From positions 2,046,001-2,110,000 of the forward strand of contig NZ_CP006269.1 in NCBI RefSeq assembly GCF_000737535.1: a DNA stretch of 64,000 nt. The letters are read 5' to 3'. Below the pieces are notes generated by a model that ran no database searches, had not been told where the DNA came from, and was given only the letters and a program-made list of their open reading frames with translations. Positions 26,793 to 36,284 of the stretch are shown here, in pieces (position 1 is the first letter of the stretch; every line of letters starts with the position of its first letter). This DNA comes from Synechococcus sp. KORDI-100 (lineage in GTDB: Bacteria; Cyanobacteriota; Cyanobacteriia; PCC-6307; Cyanobiaceae). Both the position numbers and the translations under genes were made by a program.

Positions 26793-27677
26793 TCATCCGT
26801 TGATCAGTGATCGCAGCCCCGCCTCAACATCCGGCTGTCGCATCAGCGCTTCTCCCACAAGCACCGCGCTGGCTCCTGCCGACTGAACACGATCCAGATC
26901 ATGGCGCGTGAACAGGCCGGATTCGCTCACCAGAAGACAGTCGGACTGCCTGAGCTGCTGTCCGAAACGCTGCATCAACCGTTCCGTGGTGGCGAGGTCG
27001 GTCTCAAAGCTGGCGAGATCACGGTTGTTGATCCCGATCAGGGGGAATCCACCCAGGTTCAGCACGCGCTCCAGCTCCTGCTCGTCATGCACCTCCACCA
27101 GCACATCAAGGGTGAGTGCTTTCGCTGCTTTCCGCAGGTAGTCCAGATCCTGGTCCGAGAGAATCGCGGCGATCAGCAAAACGGCGTCGGCGCCAGCTGC
27201 CCGGGCCTGATAGAGCTGATAAGGACTGAGGATGAACTCCTTACAGAGCAAGGGGATGTCGACGGCCTGTCGTACATCCACCAGAACCTCGAAACCTCCC
27301 TGGAAAAAGGTTCTGTCGGTCAGCACCGATAAACAGCTGGCTCCACCGCTGGCATAGGCGCGTGCAATCGCAACCGGATCGAAGTCCTCTCGGATCACGC
27401 CCTTGCTGGGGCTGGCTTTCTTGACCTCAGCGATCACGGCCGGTGGGGTCGTCACCGACCGGAGTGCTGCAATGAAATCTCGGGTTGGAGGCAGATCCTG
27501 AATCTGTGATCTCAGCGTCTCAAGAGGTACCTTCTGACGCGCCACATCGATTTCACGATCCTTCTCCCAAATGATTTCCTCCAGGATGTGCCGTGGCTTC
27601 TCGTCGTCATGGGGGACGGCGTACTCCAGGTGTGCAACACGCACCTTGGGGTTGGGGGGGCGGCGACGGATCTCCAT
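26793..27677 (-). CDS. trpC: indole-3-glycerol phosphate synthase
   Basis: TIM-barrel enzyme of tryptophan synthesis. Catalytic stretches are present: [46 protein letters not shown] and LVSESGLF. The frame is open to 27830, but the extra residues are the shadow of lpd; ATG 27677 ([19 protein letters not shown]) gives 294 aa, the cyanobacterial length with its N-terminal extension. It follows lpd by 34 bp on the same strand. Confidence 0.95.
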   Translation of the reverse strand: MEIRRRPPNPKVRVAHLEYAVPHDDEKPRHILEEIIWEKDREIDVARQKVPLETLRSQIQDLPPTRDFIAALRSVTTPPAVIAEVKKASPSKGVIREDFDPVAIARAYASGGASCLSVLTDRTFFQGGFEVLVDVRQAVDIPLLCKEFILSPYQLYQARAAGADAVLLIAAILSDQDLDYLRKAAKALTLDVLVEVHDEQELERVLNLGGFPLIGINNRDLASFETDLATTERLMQRFGQQLRQSDCLLVSESGLFTRHDLDRVQSAGASAVLVGEALMRQPDVEAGLRSLING

Positions 27678-27711
27678 GCTCTGGTTCCTGCTCAGATTTC
27701 TGAAAAACGAC

Positions 27712-29154
27712 TCAGCCGACGAGCTGGCCAGCGGCCTGCTTGTAAGCAACCTCAACGACTTCACTGAGGGTGGGGTGGGTGTGCACTTCCGTGGATAACT
27801 GGCGCACGCTCTGGCGACGTGCCACGGCATTGGCCACCTCCTGGATCAAATCGGCGGCATGCAGGCCATAGATGTGGGCTCCAAGCACTTCACCCGACGA
27901 TTTGTTGAACAGAAGTTTCATCAGACCATCGCTTTCGAGTTCGGCAAGTGCTTTGGAATTGGCCTTGAAATAGCTGCGGACAGCACCCAGCTGAAAACCC
28001 TCCTGTTCGGCCATCTGCTTGGCATCAACTTCCGTGAGCCCCACCGAGCTGATCTCTGGATGGGTGAAGGTTGCGGCGGGAATGCTGCGGTAATCAATCT
28101 GCCGGTCGAGTCCAAGAATGTTGTCAATCGCCACGGTGCCCTGAGCCGCCGCGGTGTGGGCCAGCATCAGTTTTCCGGTCACGTCGCCAACGGCCCAGAG
28201 ATGGGGCACAGGCTGACCGTTCACCAGGACACGCATTGCGTCGTCGATCGGGATGAATCCACGGTTGGTCTCGACTTGAAGCGATTCCAGGTTCAGACCC
28301 CTGCTGCTCGGAACGCGACCCGTGGCAACAAGAACGGCATCCACCTCCAGGGTCTCCACCAACTCACGCGAGTTGAAATCGGCCAGCTCGATCTGAACCG
28401 GACAACCTGGGGTGACCTTGCGGGCCAGCACACCGGATCTGGCATCGATGTCGCGACTGTCAATCAGGTTTCTCCCGGCAATCTTGGCGATGTCAGGGTC
28501 GAAGGTCGGCATCACCCGATCCAGGGCTTCGATCATCGTCACTTCGCAGCCGAGCGCTGTGTAGACGTCGGCGAACTCCAGGCCGATGTAGCCACTGCCG
28601 ACGATCGCGATCCAGCGAGGTAGCCACTCCAGATTGATGGCTTCATCACTGGTGAACACCGTGCGGCCATCCGTCTCGATGCCGGGAGGGACGAAAGGGT
28701 CGGACCCTGTGGCGAGAATCACATCCTTCGCAGTCAGCACCCGGTCCACACCGTTGGGCTCGCGCAGGCCCACCTTTTGCTCGCCCTCCAGGCGACCGAG
28801 GCCACGCAGGATCGTGACACCGGACCGTTCGAGGGTCTTCGTGAGATTCGTTCGAATCGCCTGCACGAGCTGGTTGGCATGGTCAGCGATTTTCTGCCGT
28901 TCGAAGCGCACCGGCGCGGCATGAATGCCAAAACTGGCGAGATGCTTGTCGTCGGCCAGTTCACGAACCTTGCCGCTGGCTGCCAGCAGTGCCTTGGAGG
29001 GGACGCAGCCCCGGTTCACACAGGTTCCGCCCATGTCGCGCGATTCGATGATCGCCGTCTTCAAACCGTGCTCGGCTGCGTGTTTCGCTGCGTCAAAACC
29101 GCCATAACCGGCACCAATGATGATGACGTCGAAATCGAAACTGGCGTCGCTCAC
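27712..29154 (-). CDS. lpd: dihydrolipoamide dehydrogenase (E3)
   Basis: FAD disulfide oxidoreductase of the pyruvate dehydrogenase and glycine cleavage complexes. It shows the FAD-binding [19 protein letters not shown], the redox disulfide in [15 protein letters not shown], the NAD-binding [15 protein letters not shown] and the C-terminal His-Glu pair region ([13 protein letters not shown]). At 480 aa it has the normal length. It overlaps the TrmH-type methylase gene by 4 nt and precedes trpC, forming a minus-strand run. Confidence 0.96.
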   Translation of the reverse strand: MSDASFDFDVIIIGAGYGGFDAAKHAAEHGLKTAIIESRDMGGTCVNRGCVPSKALLAASGKVRELADDKHLASFGIHAAPVRFERQKIADHANQLVQAIRTNLTKTLERSGVTILRGLGRLEGEQKVGLREPNGVDRVLTAKDVILATGSDPFVPPGIETDGRTVFTSDEAINLEWLPRWIAIVGSGYIGLEFADVYTALGCEVTMIEALDRVMPTFDPDIAKIAGRNLIDSRDIDARSGVLARKVTPGCPVQIELADFNSRELVETLEVDAVLVATGRVPSSRGLNLESLQVETNRGFIPIDDAMRVLVNGQPVPHLWAVGDVTGKLMLAHTAAAQGTVAIDNILGLDRQIDYRSIPAATFTHPEISSVGLTEVDAKQMAEQEGFQLGAVRSYFKANSKALAELESDGLMKLLFNKSSGEVLGAHIYGLHAADLIQEVANAVARRQSVRQLSTEVHTHPTLSEVVEVAYKQAAGQLVG

Positions 29155-29999
29155 ACCGACTGCTGCGTTGAGACAGTCATTCTCGCCCTTCGTCGCTCCA
29201 GCAGGAGTGGAACGGCGGCGGCGGCAACATTCAATGACTCCACCCGTTCGCTGTGAGGGAGGGTCACGGAATGGGTGCAGCAGGCCCGCAACCGCTGGTG
29301 CAGCCCTTGTCCCTCATTCCCGAGAACAAGCGCTGTCGGACGTTCCCAGTCCAGCTCCCAGTAGGGAATGGCCCGCTGGGCGTCGCCGGCCTCCGGAACG
29401 AGCGTTGCGACCACCTGAAGACCGCGTTCCCGCAGCTGTTGGAGGTTGGCTTCAAGCTGATTCAGTGCTCTGTCTTCATCTGGACCGAGCCGCGTGTGGG
29501 GCAGGTGCAACAGGGCCCCCGCCGAGGAACGCAACGCCTTCGGGCTGAGCGGATCAGCGCCCGATCCGAGCCAGACCGTCTCAACCTCAGCGGCGAGGGC
29601 CGTGCGCAACAGCGTTCCGAGGTTTCCAGGATCCTGCAGCCGATCCAGGACAAGAAGAAAGTTAGGTTCAGAGGGGGCAGCAGGCAACTGGGACAGCGGC
29701 AAAAGGCTCGCCACGCCATCAGGGCTGACTGTGCTGAGCGCCGCGCTGAGCACCTCCTGAGAGACCGGTTGAATGCTTGTTCCGTTCGGCAACCTGGACA
29801 ACAGGGCAGGATGCCGTTCAATCCACGGTTCGGTCGCAATCAGCGAAAGCTTTGGCGGTTCTGTCTGCAGTGCCTCCTCAAGCAGATGGGTTCCCTCGAG
29901 CAGCAGAATCTGCTCCAGATCACGACCCTCACGTCGGGTGAGAGCCCGCAGTCGTCTGACCAGAGGATTCCTCCGACTCGTGATGACGGGTGAAACCAA
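29151..29999 (-). CDS. TrmH/SpoU family RNA 2'-O-methyltransferase
   Basis: 282 aa. It has an N-terminal substrate-binding domain (ITSRRNPLVRRLRALTRRE) and a SPOUT knot domain with motifs I-III: VLDRLQDPGNLGTLLRTA, ALVLGNEGQGL and SVTLPHSERVESLNVAAAA. The target nucleotide (23S rRNA or tRNA) cannot be fixed from sequence. The start codon precedes VSPVITSRRNPLV. It overlaps lpd by 4 nt. Confidence 0.92.
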   Translation of the reverse strand: MVSPVITSRRNPLVRRLRALTRREGRDLEQILLLEGTHLLEEALQTEPPKLSLIATEPWIERHPALLSRLPNGTSIQPVSQEVLSAALSTVSPDGVASLLPLSQLPAAPSEPNFLLVLDRLQDPGNLGTLLRTALAAEVETVWLGSGADPLSPKALRSSAGALLHLPHTRLGPDEDRALNQLEANLQQLRERGLQVVATLVPEAGDAQRAIPYWELDWERPTALVLGNEGQGLHQRLRACCTHSVTLPHSERVESLNVAAAAVPLLLERRRARMTVSTQQSV

Positions 30000-30019
30000 G
30001 GCGTCGAGTCCTGCGAGGG

Positions 30020-30268
30020 TCAGAAGCTGGAGTGACGACGCACCTTGAGACCTTCGGCAATCAGAAGCTCATCACCGTTGATGTCGAGCCCGTTGATCGA
30101 GGCGATCTCTCCCTTGAGACCTTCAGCCGCGAGATTTTCCACCAGCTTTTTAATCACCTGATCTTCGACAGCAGCGTGATCGACGGAATCAGGTGTCAGG
30201 AGCTCTAAAAAACGCCCGACTTTTGATGCAACAACTTCGGAAGCGTTCGAGATCTTGAGGACGATCAT
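30020..30268 (-). CDS. conserved 82-aa hypothetical protein
   Basis: From ATG 30268 (MIVLKISNASEVVASKVGRF) the frame encodes a compact, likely soluble alpha/beta protein. Short segments DQVIKKLVENLAAEGLKGEI and SINGLDINGDELLIAEGLKV suggest a helix followed by strands. Proteins like it occur in cyanobacteria without a known role. It lies between tRNA-Leu(CAG) and the methylase gene, 20 bp upstream of the latter. Confidence 0.65.
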   Translation of the reverse strand: MIVLKISNASEVVASKVGRFLELLTPDSVDHAAVEDQVIKKLVENLAAEGLKGEIASINGLDINGDELLIAEGLKVRRHSSF

Positions 30269-30301
30269 GGAGACGTTGTCGACACACAACCGTCAAACTA
30301 A

Positions 30302-30385
30302 TGCGGATGGGGAGACTTGAACTCCCACAGCATTGCTGCCACTAGTACCTGAAACTAGCGCGTCTACCAATTCCGCCACATCCGC
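30302..30385 (-). tRNA. tRNA-Leu (anticodon CAG)
   Basis: A class II tRNA cloverleaf on the minus strand. The acceptor GCGGATG pairs with CATCCGC. The anticodon arm CTAGT/ACTAG holds the loop TTCAGGT (anticodon CAG). There is a long variable arm and the T-loop GTTCAAGTC. CCA is not encoded. Confidence 0.95.
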
Positions 30386-30541
30386 TGGCGTCTGTCGCAT
30401 TGCGACACCGATGAACATACGGCATCGCTTTATGAATTCCCGTCTGACAACCGGTGCGGTCTGATCCAGTTTGAACGCCGGCCGTCTAGACGGTCTCATT
30501 CAGCCTTGTCAAGATGCTGTGAGAAAAGCGAGATTGCAGAA

Positions 30542-31843
30542 ATGACGGTTGCGGCCGCTTCGTCTCAAGGGATTCTCAAGCCGCATCTTTCAATTGACGG
30601 AGACTCTGGCCTGAACGGTGTTCTCAAAGTCAGCGGAGCCAAGAATTCCGCCCTTGTCCTGATGACGGCGAGCCTCCTGACCGAGGAGACCGTGGAGATC
30701 AGCAATATCCCCAACCTCACGGACATCATCGGAATGCAGGCCATCCTGGAATCCCTGGGGGTGTCCGTGACACGGCGAGGCGACCGCATCAGCCTCACCG
30801 CCGCAAACCTGTCGTCGTCACAACCCCCTTACGAACTCGTCAACAGCCTGCGGGCCAGTTTTTTCAGCATCGGCCCCCTGCTCGGCCGTCTCGGCCATGC
30901 CCGCGTTCCGCTGCCCGGTGGCTGCCGGATCGGTGCCCGACCAGTCGTTGAACACATCCGTGGCCTCAAGTCGCTCGGAGCAGTCGTGAATGTGGATCAG
31001 GGCCTCGTCACAGCATCCCTCCCCGGTGGACTGCGTCGACTCCAGGGCGCTGAAATCGTGCTGGATTGCCCGAGCGTGGGTGCCACCGAAACGATTCTGA
31101 TGGCGACCGTTCTGGCCGAAGGAACCAGCATCATTGAAAACGCCGCCAAGGAGCCGGAGGTTCAGGACCTCGCCAACCTGCTCAACCGGATGGGAGCAAA
31201 AATCTCCGGTGCCGGCAACTCCACCATCAAGATTGAGGGTGTTGAACGTCTTCACGGCTGCCAGGACTATTCCGTGATCCCTGATCGGATTGAGGCCGGA
31301 ACCTTTCTGATGGCAGCTGCAATCACCGGGTCAACCTTGAGAGTTGAACCTGTCGTTCCGGAGCATCTCAGCTCCGTTTTGCAGAAACTGCGCGATTGCG
31401 GCTGCGATCTCAACATCGACAGTGGCGGCATCACCATCACTCCTGGAGACCTGCGAGCCGTCGATGTGACAACCCAACCCTTTCCTGGATTCCCGACCGA
31501 TCTCCAGGCTCCCTTCATGGCTCTGATGGCCACAGCCAAGGGAACCAGCGTGATCAGCGAGAAGATCTACGAGAACCGCATGCAGCACGTGGCAGAGCTG
31601 CAACGGATGGGAGCGTCGATCCGCCTGGAAGGCAGCACCGCCATCGTCGAAGGGGTTCCCTCACTTTGTGGTGCGCCGGTCACTGGAAGCGATCTCAGAG
31701 CCTCAGCCGCCATGGTTCTGGCCGGCCTCGGGGCCCAGGGCAACACCAAGGTTTGTGGCCTCAAGCACCTCGATCGCGGTTACGACAACATCGAAGCCAA
31801 ACTGCTCGGCGTCGGAGCCAGGATCGAGCGTCAGAACGGCTGA
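30542..31843 (+). CDS. murA: UDP-N-acetylglucosamine 1-carboxyvinyltransferase
   Basis: First committed step of peptidoglycan precursor synthesis (enolpyruvyl transfer from PEP). The KNSAL motif is in VSGAKNSALVLM. The catalytic and fosfomycin-sensitive Cys is present in PGGCRIGARPVVEHI, and DRIEAGTFLMAAAIT and FPTDLQAPFMAL are conserved. ATG 30542 gives 433 aa; an in-frame TTG 12 codons upstream is less likely. tRNA-Leu(CAA) and argD follow on the same strand. Confidence 0.96.
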   Translation: MTVAAASSQGILKPHLSIDGDSGLNGVLKVSGAKNSALVLMTASLLTEETVEISNIPNLTDIIGMQAILESLGVSVTRRGDRISLTAANLSSSQPPYELVNSLRASFFSIGPLLGRLGHARVPLPGGCRIGARPVVEHIRGLKSLGAVVNVDQGLVTASLPGGLRRLQGAEIVLDCPSVGATETILMATVLAEGTSIIENAAKEPEVQDLANLLNRMGAKISGAGNSTIKIEGVERLHGCQDYSVIPDRIEAGTFLMAAAITGSTLRVEPVVPEHLSSVLQKLRDCGCDLNIDSGGITITPGDLRAVDVTTQPFPGFPTDLQAPFMALMATAKGTSVISEKIYENRMQHVAELQRMGASIRLEGSTAIVEGVPSLCGAPVTGSDLRASAAMVLAGLGAQGNTKVCGLKHLDRGYDNIEAKLLGVGARIERQNG

Positions 31844-31887
31844 CATCCACTGACCCGATTTCCGACGGCTACTTACAATCCATAGAC

Positions 31888-31969
31888 GGGAGCGTGCCGG
31901 AATTGGTAGACGGACTCGACTCAAAATCGAGCGCCTTCGGGCATGTGGGTTCAAGTCCCACCGCTCCCA
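31888..31969 (+). tRNA. tRNA-Leu (anticodon CAA)
   Basis: Acceptor GGGAGCG pairs with CGCTCCC. The anticodon stem CTCGA/TCGAG holds the loop CTCAAAA (anticodon CAA). A long variable arm and the T-loop GTTCAAGTC make it class II. It lies only 8 bp before the argD start codon and 44 bp after murA, and an open reading frame in the argD frame passes through it. Confidence 0.95.
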
Positions 31970-31977
31970 CTGCCGTC

Positions 31978-33165
31978 ATGAACACCTACAACCGATTCCC
32001 GCTGAGGCTGGAACGCGGTTCAGGTTGCTGGGTTTGGGATCAGAACGGTCGTCGCTTTCTTGATGCGGTCGCAGGCATCGCAACCTGCTGCCTGGGTCAC
32101 AGCGACCGTGCCATGCGCCGTGCCCTCAGTCGGCAGCTCGGACGTCTGCAACATGTTTCCAACCTCTACAACATTCCTGAGCAGGAGGAGCTCGCGAACT
32201 GGATCGTGCAGCACAGCTGCGGCGACAGTGTCTTCTTCTGCAACTCAGGGGCTGAGGCCAATGAAGCCGCCATCAAGCTGGCGCGCAAACACGGCCATCT
32301 CAGACGTGGCATTGAGCGCCCCGTCATCCTCACGGCTGCAGCCAGCTTTCATGGGCGCACCCTGGCGGCCGTCACGGCAACAGGGCAACCGAAATACCAC
32401 CGCGGTTTCGAGCCCGTTGTCGATGGGTTCGACTATTTCCCTTACAACGACCTCGCTGCCTTCCAGTCCCTGCTGAACGAGCACGAATCCAACGGCCCAG
32501 CGGTTGCCGCCGTGCTGATCGAACCGCTTCAAGGCGAAGGTGGTGTGAATCCAGGCGACAGGAGTTTTTTCAAAAAGCTGCGTCGCCTCTGCGACGCCAA
32601 CGGGATCCTGTTGATCCTTGATGAAGTCCAGGTCGGGATGGGAAGAACCGGATCTTGGTGGGGCTATGAGCAGCTGGGGATCGAACCGGATGCTTTTTCC
32701 CTGGCCAAGGGCCTCGGGGGCGGTCACGCCGTTGGGGCACTGGTTGTTCGCGGAGATGCCGACGTCTTTGAACCCGGTGATCACGCCAGCACGTTCGGAG
32801 GCAACCCATTCGCCTGCAGGGCCGGGCTGACGGTGGCTCGAGAGATCGAGCGGCGCAATCTGCTGCGCAATGTCCAGGACAGGGGGACACAGCTGCAGGA
32901 GGGATTGGAGGTCCTGGTCAGGCGCTACCCGCATCTGTTTCTCGCCGTCCGAGGCTGGGGACTGTTGAAGGGCCTGGTTCTCCGTCCCGAGTGCGGGGTC
33001 ACCGCTGCCGACCTCGCTGCAACGGCCCTTGAGCATCAGCTTCTCCTGGTGGCAGCAGGGCCCGACGTGTTGCGCATGGTGCCTCCACTGATCATCAGCG
33101 CCCGCGAAGTCCGCTTGCTGCTGCAACGGCTGGACGCCACATGCAGGACGACTTCGCCGACCTGA
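31978..33165 (+). CDS. argD: acetylornithine aminotransferase
   Basis: PLP class III aminotransferase of arginine (and probably lysine) synthesis. FFCNSGAEANEAAIKLARKH binds PLP phosphate, ILDEVQVGMGRTG contains the ring-contacting Asp, and the Schiff-base Lys is in FSLAKGLGGGHAVGAL. ATG 31978 (MNTYNRFPLRLERG) gives 395 aa, normal for the family. The upstream open frame crosses a tRNA and is not coding. It overlaps folC by 25 bp. Confidence 0.94.
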   Translation: MNTYNRFPLRLERGSGCWVWDQNGRRFLDAVAGIATCCLGHSDRAMRRALSRQLGRLQHVSNLYNIPEQEELANWIVQHSCGDSVFFCNSGAEANEAAIKLARKHGHLRRGIERPVILTAAASFHGRTLAAVTATGQPKYHRGFEPVVDGFDYFPYNDLAAFQSLLNEHESNGPAVAAVLIEPLQGEGGVNPGDRSFFKKLRRLCDANGILLILDEVQVGMGRTGSWWGYEQLGIEPDAFSLAKGLGGGHAVGALVVRGDADVFEPGDHASTFGGNPFACRAGLTVAREIERRNLLRNVQDRGTQLQEGLEVLVRRYPHLFLAVRGWGLLKGLVLRPECGVTAADLAATALEHQLLLVAAGPDVLRMVPPLIISAREVRLLLQRLDATCRTTSPT

Positions 33166-34361
33166 TCCCGCGCTTCGACACGCGGGGCATGGATCTTCAA
33201 CTGGATCGCATGCAGGCTGCCCTGAACGCACTGGGTGGTCCCTGCGCCTCGGTTCCAGCTATCCAGGTGGCGGGTACAAACGGGAAGGGGTCCATCGCCG
33301 CCTTTCTGGCGGCTGCTCTGAAGCGGGCTGGGATCACAACAGGCCTGACCACCTCCCCCCATCTGGTGAGCTGGTGTGAACGCATCAGCATCGACGGCGA
33401 ACAGATTTCCGAGCTCACCCTTCGCAAGCGGCTGATCGAGCTGCAATCGATCAGCAAGGAGCACCAGCTGACTCCGTTTGAACAACTCCTGGCCGTGGCA
33501 TTCGTTCACTTTCAAGCCAATGCAGTGGACTTGCTGGTGCTGGAAGTGGGGCTAGGGGGACGCCTCGATGCCACCACTGCCCATCCCGATCGGCCTGTGA
33601 TCGCGATGGCGGCGATCGGCCTGGACCACTGCGAACACCTTGGAGACACCCTGACGGAGATCAGCCACGAGAAAGGGGCAGTGATCAGCCCGAACGCAAC
33701 GGTGATCAGCGCTCCACAGCATCCGGAGGTCAGGGATGTTCTCGAACGCCTCTGCAGGGAGCGATCAGCACAACTGCATTGGGTGGATCCACTGCCGCAG
33801 ACGTGGCAGCTGGGTCTGGCTGGCACGATCCAGCGCAGCAATGCCGCTGTGGCCCTCGGAGCCCTCCAGGCACTGAACGCCCGTGGCTGGGCCATAGCGG
33901 ACACAGCCATTCGCTCGGGGTTTGCTGAAACCAGCTGGAGCGGCCGCCTGCAAACGGTCCGATGGCGAGGCCTGGCGCTGCGGCTCGATGGAGCTCACAA
34001 TCCGGCGGCGGCAGAACAACTCGCCCGAGAGCGATTGGATTGGCCTGCGCAGGAGCTCGGGGTGACCTGGCTGCTGGCCATTCAGGCTCACAAACAGGCC
34101 GAGGCGATGCTGAAGGCCTTACTGCAGCCGCTTGACCAGGCCTGGATCATTCCTGTGCCAGGACATCGCAGCTGGGACGTGAACGCTCTGCTGCAGATCA
34201 ATCCCGACTGGCACAGTCAGCTTCATCAGGGAGAGGACGCTGACTCGGCACTGATGCAGATCGAAGCTCAGGGGGGCTGGAGCGATCCGATACCGGTGGT
34301 GGCCGGCTCGCTCTATCTGCTGGGAGATCTGTTTCGCCGGAACCTGGTGACGGCAGAGTGA
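33141..34361 (+). CDS. folC: dihydrofolate/folylpolyglutamate synthase
   Basis: Mur-ligase-family enzyme adding glutamate to (dihydro)folate. It has the P-loop VAGTNGKGSIAAFLAAAL, the omega-loop neighbourhood TGLTTSPHLVSWCERIS, VLEVGLGGRLDATTA and a C-terminal LDGAHNPAAAEQL. At 406 aa it has the usual size. The start lies inside the argD 3' end, suggesting coupled translation; the pentapeptide gene begins at or just after its stop. Confidence 0.94.
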   Translation: MQDDFADLIPRFDTRGMDLQLDRMQAALNALGGPCASVPAIQVAGTNGKGSIAAFLAAALKRAGITTGLTTSPHLVSWCERISIDGEQISELTLRKRLIELQSISKEHQLTPFEQLLAVAFVHFQANAVDLLVLEVGLGGRLDATTAHPDRPVIAMAAIGLDHCEHLGDTLTEISHEKGAVISPNATVISAPQHPEVRDVLERLCRERSAQLHWVDPLPQTWQLGLAGTIQRSNAAVALGALQALNARGWAIADTAIRSGFAETSWSGRLQTVRWRGLALRLDGAHNPAAAEQLARERLDWPAQELGVTWLLAIQAHKQAEAMLKALLQPLDQAWIIPVPGHRSWDVNALLQINPDWHSQLHQGEDADSALMQIEAQGGWSDPIPVVAGSLYLLGDLFRRNLVTAE

Positions 34362-34381
34362 CATCACGTTGTGCGAGGCCC

Positions 34382-34900
34382 ATGGGACCCCAGATCGTTT
34401 CCCTTCTGATCGGAGCTGTCCTGATCGTGATCAGCCCGGTCCAGGCTCTCGACACCTCCGCCGGTGTTGGTCTGCAGGATCGCGCCCTGTTTCAGGAAAC
34501 CGTCGATTACACGCTCACCAACCAGAGCGGTGGGGACTTCCACAATCAAAACCTGGCCAACACCTCCTTCGCCGGGGCTGTTGGACGCAACGCCGACTTC
34601 CGCGGCGCCAATCTGCACGGTGCGATCCTCACGCAGGGTGCCTTCGCAGAGGCGGATTTCCGTGGTGCTGATCTCTCCGATGCCCTGATGGATCGCGCCG
34701 ATTTCGTCGGCACCGATCTACGCGATGCCGTTCTCACCGGAATCATCGCCTCGGGCAGCAGTTTCACCGATGCCCGCATTGATGGTGCGGATTTCAGTGA
34801 TGCTCTCCTGGATCGGGACGACCAACGACGTCTCTGCCGTGACGCAGAAGGCATCAACCCGTCCACCGGTGTCTCCACGCGAGACAGCCTGGGCTGCTGA
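34382..34900 (+). CDS. pentapeptide-repeat lumenal protein
   Basis: 172 aa. A signal peptide (IVSLLIGAVLIVISPVQA) is followed by about eight A(D/N)LXX-type repeats (FRGANLHGAIL, FRGADLSDALM, DLRDAVLTG, RIDGADFSDALL) that would fold as a right-handed quadrilateral beta helix, and a Cys-containing tail. Similar proteins are found in the thylakoid lumen; the function is unknown. The start may be ATG 34382 or GTG 34358, which would overlap folC by 4 nt. Confidence 0.85.
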   Translation: MGPQIVSLLIGAVLIVISPVQALDTSAGVGLQDRALFQETVDYTLTNQSGGDFHNQNLANTSFAGAVGRNADFRGANLHGAILTQGAFAEADFRGADLSDALMDRADFVGTDLRDAVLTGIIASGSSFTDARIDGADFSDALLDRDDQRRLCRDAEGINPSTGVSTRDSLGC

Positions 34901-34902
34901 GA

Positions 34903-36255
34903 TCAGGAGCGCTCCGCCCAGCCGCGAAGCTTTCCAGGGTTGAGCAGACCAGCAGGGTCAAACCGTTGCTTGGCAGCCACCTGATCGGCGTCGACCACCC
35001 CCAAACCACCGTCTTCAACGGTCAGCACATGGGGATTGAACAGAACGGCACCGGCATCACGGCAGTCGTTCATCAGTTGCTCAAGGCGCTGGGGATCTGA
35101 CCAGCGCACGAGAGGCAAGGCCGCAAGGCGCACACTGCCCTGTTGCCGCACCGCTTCGAGGTGCCACAGCAACGCGTCGCCCCAGCGCTGCCGCAACCTG
35201 GCCATGGCGACCAACTCCGGCTGGGGCAACAGCATCTGCAGATACGTCCAGCTGGGGTCAGCGGAGCGCAGATGCAGGGTGGTGTGATTCCAGGTCAACT
35301 CCCGCAATCCATTGCCGCCATTGAGATCTTCGGGGCCAAGATCCCGAAGCTCAGCGGCATGGGCATCAGCGAGACGCTGCACGCTGCTCACACCATCCGG
35401 AGACACCAGCAGGAGCAACCGGTGCCCTGCTCCGGCCGGACCGCTCCATTTCGGCAAATGCTGCAAAAGCGGCTGCTCCAGCAGGGTGACGAGATGGAGA
35501 GAGATGGCGGATCGTCCGCAGGCCAGCATCAAGGCGACGGCGTCGTCCCAGGTTTTGCAATCGATCGCCAGTTGGTGCCAGTCCACGGCGGGAGCCGTTG
35601 CGAGCTGCAGAGCCGTGATGATGCCGTTGGTGCCGTAGGCATGATTCAGGGCCTCCGCCTGATGGGCCGGCAGCGTCAGGCGCTGGGGCCGGTTCTCCAT
35701 CGTCACCACCTCAAGACCGAGCAAATGCCCTGGGTCGCGCAGGAATCCCCAGCGGATCGAGCCGATGCCGCCTGAGCCACCGGACACAAAACCGCCGATG
35801 CTGGCGCTGCGCCAGGTGCTGGGCAGCAAGCGAAGCTGGCGTCCATGACGCCGTAACCACTGGTCGAGATCCCGCATTGCACATCCGGGTTCCACCGTCA
35901 CGACCCCACTGATCGGATCGAGGTTTCGAATCGTCTGCAGCTCTGCCGTCAGCATCACCACGCCCCCCTCGAGGGGAACGCACTGGCCGTAATTGCCTGT
36001 CCCCGCGCCGCGCACAGTCAGAGGCACCTGATGCCTTGAGCAAGCGGCAGCCAGCCGCTCCACGGCGGCAACATCACGGGGCCGGACCACAAGGTCGGCA
36101 CAACAGCCAGCGAGCTGATCCTGCAGCACCGGTGAGTAATCAAAGCAGTCGCGTGACAGACGCCTGAGGTCGGAGGGGTCCTCCAGGAACTCAAGTCCCT
36201 CATCAACGAGCAGGGTTCTCCTCAGGGACTTGATCGTGTCGGACACGAGGCTCAT
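34903..36255 (-). CDS. FAD-binding oxidoreductase, GlcD/D-lactate dehydrogenase type
   Basis: 450-aa protein of the VAO/PCMH flavoprotein superfamily. The PCMH domain has LTVRGAGTGNYGQCVPLEGG (FAD pyrophosphate contact) and WRSASIGGFVSGGSGGIGS. The C-terminus is a cap domain ending in the typical QRFDPAGLLNPGKLRGW. The substrate (glycolate, lactate or another 2-hydroxy acid) cannot be set from sequence. ATG 36255 (MSLVSDTIKSLRR) is preferred. It follows the amidohydrolase gene by 29 bp on the same strand. Confidence 0.87.
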   Translation of the reverse strand: MSLVSDTIKSLRRTLLVDEGLEFLEDPSDLRRLSRDCFDYSPVLQDQLAGCCADLVVRPRDVAAVERLAAACSRHQVPLTVRGAGTGNYGQCVPLEGGVVMLTAELQTIRNLDPISGVVTVEPGCAMRDLDQWLRRHGRQLRLLPSTWRSASIGGFVSGGSGGIGSIRWGFLRDPGHLLGLEVVTMENRPQRLTLPAHQAEALNHAYGTNGIITALQLATAPAVDWHQLAIDCKTWDDAVALMLACGRSAISLHLVTLLEQPLLQHLPKWSGPAGAGHRLLLLVSPDGVSSVQRLADAHAAELRDLGPEDLNGGNGLRELTWNHTTLHLRSADPSWTYLQMLLPQPELVAMARLRQRWGDALLWHLEAVRQQGSVRLAALPLVRWSDPQRLEQLMNDCRDAGAVLFNPHVLTVEDGGLGVVDADQVAAKQRFDPAGLLNPGKLRGWAERS

Positions 36256-36284
36256 GGCTGAACCGCTTGGGTTGCCTGGCAGGT

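Noticed and set aside
31396-31977. N-terminal extension of the argD frame through murA and tRNA-Leu
   Set aside because: It is antisense-like shadow of murA plus a tRNA gene; ArgD homology begins at ATG 31978.
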